From the NCBI GenBank assembly GCA_002320665.1, contig DCKO01000122.1, positions 8,250 to 33,064 of the forward strand: a stretch of DNA of 24,815 nt. The letters are read 5' to 3'. The position numbers and the translations under genes are program-made. Shown piece by piece: positions 22,367 to 24,815 of this stretch. How positions within the stretch are numbered: the stretch's first letter is position 1; every line of letters begins with the position of its first letter. The notes under the pieces are model-generated. The model was not told where the DNA came from. It saw only the letters and a list, made by a program, of their open reading frames with translations, and did no database searches. Source of the stretch: Micavibrio sp. UBA1672 (lineage in GTDB: Bacteria; Pseudomonadota; Alphaproteobacteria; Micavibrionales; Micavibrionaceae).

Positions 22367-23803
22367 ATGAGCAAAACCCCGATCACAGTTGCCAAAGGCG
22401 ATGGCATTGGCCCTGAAATTATGGATGCAACCCTGCAAGTATTAGAGGCCGCAGGCGCTAGGCTGGATATCGAGGAAATTCAAATCGGCGAATCCGTCTA
22501 TAAAAGCGGCACACCCACAGGCATAGAACCAAGCGCTTGGGACTCCCTGAAACGCACAAAGGTCTTCCTGAAAGCGCCCATCACAACCCCTCAAGGCGGC
22601 GGGTTTAAATCCCTGAATGTGACAGTACGCAAAACATTAGGCCTTTTTGCCAACGTACGCCCGTGTGTCTCCTATCACCCTTATGTGGAAACAAATTTCC
22701 CGAATATGGATCTGGTCATCGTCCGTGAAAACGAAGAAGACCTTTATGCTGGGATTGAGCACCGCCAGACACAAGACGTCGTACAATCGCTCAAGCTGAT
22801 TTCCCGCCCCGGATCAGAGCGCATCTGCCGCTTTGCTTTTGAATATGCCCGGGCCAATGGCCGCAAGAAAGTCACCTGCATGGCCAAAGACAACATCATG
22901 AAAATGGCCGATGGCCTCTTCCGCAAGACATTCGATGAAATCGGCAAGGAATATCCCGACATCGAACAGGATTTCTATATTATCGATATCGGTACAGCGC
23001 GCGTCGCCGACAGCCCCGATGACTTTGACGTGATCGTCACAGAAAACCTCTATGGCGATATTATCTCCGACGTTGCCGTTGAGATCACTGGCTCAGTCGG
23101 GCTTGGCGGATCTTGTAACATCGGCACGGATTTCGGCATGTTCGAAGCCGTCCACGGCTCCGCCCCCGATATTGCCGGCAAAGGCATTGCTAACCCCTCT
23201 GGCTTGATGCTCGGCTCTGTGCTGATGCTCAACCATATCGGCCAGAATGACATCGCCGCCAAAATCCATAATGCATGGTTCAAAACACTGGAAGACGGCA
23301 TTCACACAGGCGATATTTATGATGAGGGTTTAAGCAAACAAAAAGTCGGCACAGACGATTTCACCAAGGCCGTGATTGAACGCCTTGGCTCTAAACCGGA
23401 AAAATTCAAGCCCGTGGATTACGGTGAAGGCGGCGGAAAAGGTCTATCCCTGCCCCCGCTAAAAGAAAAAGTAAAGCAAAAGAAAGAACTTGTCGGTGTG
23501 GATGTGTTTTTGGACTGGGAAGGAAAACCGGATGATATGGCTGGCATTTTGAATGGCGCCACCGCAGAAGGACTATCTTTGAAAATCATATCAAATCGCG
23601 GTGTAAAGGTCTGGCCGGATGGTCAGCCCGACACATTTTGCTCCGATCACTGGTGCTGCCGCTTCGTTGGACAAGACATTGATAATAATGCTATAATCGA
23701 ACAATTAAGCGCCATTAAAGAGGCTGGGCTGGATTTTGTAAAAACAGACAATCTCTATAACTTTGACGGAGAACGTAACTATTCTCTGGCTCAGGGCGAA
23801 TAA
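22367..23803 (+). CDS. icd: NADP-type isocitrate dehydrogenase with extra C-terminal domain
   Basis: This TCA-cycle enzyme converts isocitrate to 2-oxoglutarate and CO2. The 478-residue length and layout match the long IDH type of Rickettsia and Thermus: a catalytic isopropylmalate/isocitrate dehydrogenase domain (1 to about 345), then a linker and an extra domain of about 110 residues (370-478). Seen are KGDGIGPEI (10-18), the substrate region SLNVTVRK (82-89), RENEEDLYAGIEH (120-132), KDN (174-176), NLYGDIISD (227-235, with the metal-binding aspartates 231 and 235) and HGSAPDIAGKGIANP (263-277) for the cofactor. GGAG lies 9 bases before the ATG. Cofactor preference for NADP is inferred from the type, not read directly. 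Confidence 0.93.
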   Translation: MSKTPITVAKGDGIGPEIMDATLQVLEAAGARLDIEEIQIGESVYKSGTPTGIEPSAWDSLKRTKVFLKAPITTPQGGGFKSLNVTVRKTLGLFANVRPCVSYHPYVETNFPNMDLVIVRENEEDLYAGIEHRQTQDVVQSLKLISRPGSERICRFAFEYARANGRKKVTCMAKDNIMKMADGLFRKTFDEIGKEYPDIEQDFYIIDIGTARVADSPDDFDVIVTENLYGDIISDVAVEITGSVGLGGSCNIGTDFGMFEAVHGSAPDIAGKGIANPSGLMLGSVLMLNHIGQNDIAAKIHNAWFKTLEDGIHTGDIYDEGLSKQKVGTDDFTKAVIERLGSKPEKFKPVDYGEGGGKGLSLPPLKEKVKQKKELVGVDVFLDWEGKPDDMAGILNGATAEGLSLKIISNRGVKVWPDGQPDTFCSDHWCCRFVGQDIDNNAIIEQLSAIKEAGLDFVKTDNLYNFDGERNYSLAQGE

Positions 23804-23881
23804 TTAAGTGCATCTTGCTTTTGCACAGAATACCTTTATATTAGCAGTTTGTTTTGGTTGAAAATTGAATATAAAAAGATA

Positions 23882-24622
23882 ATGAACAAACATAAGATAT
23901 TTATTCATATAATGCTGCTGGCGGTGTTTTTGACGCCGCAATACGCCTATGCCAACAAAAAAGGGCTGTTTAAAAATGTCGACGAGTATAAAGATGTTTT
24001 TATGCCTGAGCTACAAGCCGGTTCGGTGTATATTGATGATGATGACATCCCGCCCAGAGAACCCGTTATTCTAAAAATAGAATTTCGTAAACAGCCAGTA
24101 TACACAAGTATTGATCACAAAATTGGCGCTCTTTTACATGGCATACATGTAGATACACCACCTGAATATGACCATTATGGCTACGAAATACGCCGTTACA
24201 TGGCCAGTGTTGGTAATCTTAAGATCTATGAGAGTGAAGAATTCATAGTCCAACAAATAAAAAACGTTAGAAAAGCGCGTGTCATTGTCGAATATTGGCA
24301 AGCAAAAATCCAAAATGATGTCAATGAAATCGAAGCTGAAATAGAAAAGATGGAAAATGTTTCATCGGTTGTAAAAACCAATCTCAAGAAGAACAAAGCC
24401 GAAGCCCGCTCCTTCATGGCCGACCTTCAAAGATGGATCGACAGCAATGAACGCTTTTTGAAAAAAGCCTATGAAATGTTAGGCTATATTGATGTTTATT
24501 ATCCTGAACTTGTGTTCCTGCGTCCGCATGAACGCGTTGATTTCTTTAATTTGCTACAGATAAAGCAAGTTGCATTAAAGCGCATGAAGCAATATGAACC
24601 TTTTGCTATCATGGTCTATTAA
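23882..24622 (+). CDS. Exported hypothetical protein with coiled coil
   Basis: This 246-residue protein is not recognised. The ATG at 23882 is chosen because a signal peptide follows at once (MNKHKIFIHIMLLAVFLT, then YAYA-N with cleavage near residue 25); an earlier in-frame TTG (23849) would bury it. No ribosome binding site is seen, and a TATAAA lies 6 bases before the ATG, so the message may be leaderless. The mature part has an acidic DDDDIPPREP stretch (about 52-61), a short beta region and a helical coiled-coil-like segment (about 115-200, with VNEIEAEIEKMENVSSVV). It has no cysteines or catalytic motif. It lies 34 bases before another exported unknown. The function is unknown. Confidence 0.6.
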   Translation: MNKHKIFIHIMLLAVFLTPQYAYANKKGLFKNVDEYKDVFMPELQAGSVYIDDDDIPPREPVILKIEFRKQPVYTSIDHKIGALLHGIHVDTPPEYDHYGYEIRRYMASVGNLKIYESEEFIVQQIKNVRKARVIVEYWQAKIQNDVNEIEAEIEKMENVSSVVKTNLKKNKAEARSFMADLQRWIDSNERFLKKAYEMLGYIDVYYPELVFLRPHERVDFFNLLQIKQVALKRMKQYEPFAIMVY

Positions 24623-24656
24623 TCTATTTTATCTAAAAACAAGGAAAAACATACCA

Positions 24657-24815
24657 ATGTCAGTTCACATTAAAATGATACTGACATTTACGCTTTTTGT
24701 AATCATTCTTGCAGCATTTATTAAAACCGCCAAAGCAGAAGATGAACGCCCTCCCGGCACAGTATTCCTCTATCTTCCTGACTCTGTTTCAAAATATAGA
24801 ACACGTGATCAAGGT
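24657..24815 (+). CDS. Exported hypothetical protein, N-terminal part (cut by window)
   Basis: 53 codons run open to the window edge. AAGGA stands 11 bases before the ATG. The N-terminus is a signal peptide (hydrophobic core ILTFTLFVIILAAFI, then AKA before EDERPP, cleavage after residue 27). The mature start is polar (EDERPPGTVFLYLPDS). Too little remains to identify a family. It is in the same direction as the preceding exported protein and close to it, so the two may be one unit. Confidence 0.5.
   Translation, partial: MSVHIKMILTFTLFVIILAAFIKTAKAEDERPPGTVFLYLPDSVSKYRTRDQG

Noticed and set aside
23808..23826. Small hairpin GTGCA...TGCAC after icd as a terminator
   Set aside because: The stem is only 5 pairs with a 9-base loop and no run of T follows, so it does not qualify as an intrinsic terminator.
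1..24815. CRISPR array, rRNA, tRNA, transposase or integrase genes
   Set aside because: No regularly spaced short repeats, no rRNA-like or cloverleaf-like sequence and no recombinase motif were seen on reading both strands. This is a visual reading only; a covariance-model search would settle tRNAs.

Overview
The window looks like a piece of an alphaproteobacterial chromosome. The evidence is a System I cytochrome c maturation set (ccmE end, ccmF, ccmG, ccmH, ccmI), a FolD, a YggT-family protein, and an isocitrate dehydrogenase of the long type with an extra C-terminal domain, as known from Rickettsia and Thermus. Conserved genes have moderate GC; several unrecognised genes are clearly AT-richer. 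A deep-branching alphaproteobacterium is my inference; nothing here fixes the order. No rRNA, tRNA, CRISPR, transposase or integrase was seen, and no gene-free stretch exceeds 300 bases.

Layout. 1-69 is the haem-binding C-terminus of CcmE, followed by a DUF389 membrane protein (79-1101). Three small genes follow (1207-2178); the first two are paralogues. ccmF-ccmG-ccmH (2420-5297) overlap by 4 bases each, and an AT-rich membrane protein of unknown role (5294-5989) is coupled to ccmH. Next are a secreted esterase-like alpha/beta hydrolase (6037-7047), two convergent acidic paralogues (7049-8202, minus), and ccmI (8354-8917), which is cut off from the other ccm genes. 8979-11566 holds an unknown protein, a secreted TIMP/NTR-like protein and a protein of four internal repeats. 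A minus-strand block (17432 down to 11563) then reads: a protein of seven ~55-residue repeats, two HExxH proteins with conserved cysteines, and two large proteins with EreA/ChaN/TIKI-like motifs. From 17629 the plus strand carries yggT and folD. An AT-rich secreted unknown gene follows, bracketed by two copies of the folD 3' end. The window ends with two divergent unknowns, an SDR, icd and two exported unknowns, the last cut by the window edge.

Working together. The ccm genes attach haem to c-type cytochromes in the periplasm: CcmE carries haem, CcmF/CcmH/CcmI ligate it and CcmG reduces the apocytochrome thiols. ccmF and ccmI share an almost identical 31-base leader containing the same-sized 7-codon mini-ORF, which suggests common control or common ancestry of their upstream regions. 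FolD (one-carbon) and Icd (TCA cycle) are housekeeping genes.

Most unusual. (1) An AT-rich single gene lies between 35-base imperfect copies of the folD tail, like an insertion that rebuilt the target gene end. (2) There are four tandem paralogue pairs in about 15 kb, one with a 67-base stretch identical across the start codon. (3) A seven-repeat protein has repeat spacing that alternates 61/54 residues. (4) The ccmF/ccmI leader is duplicated.
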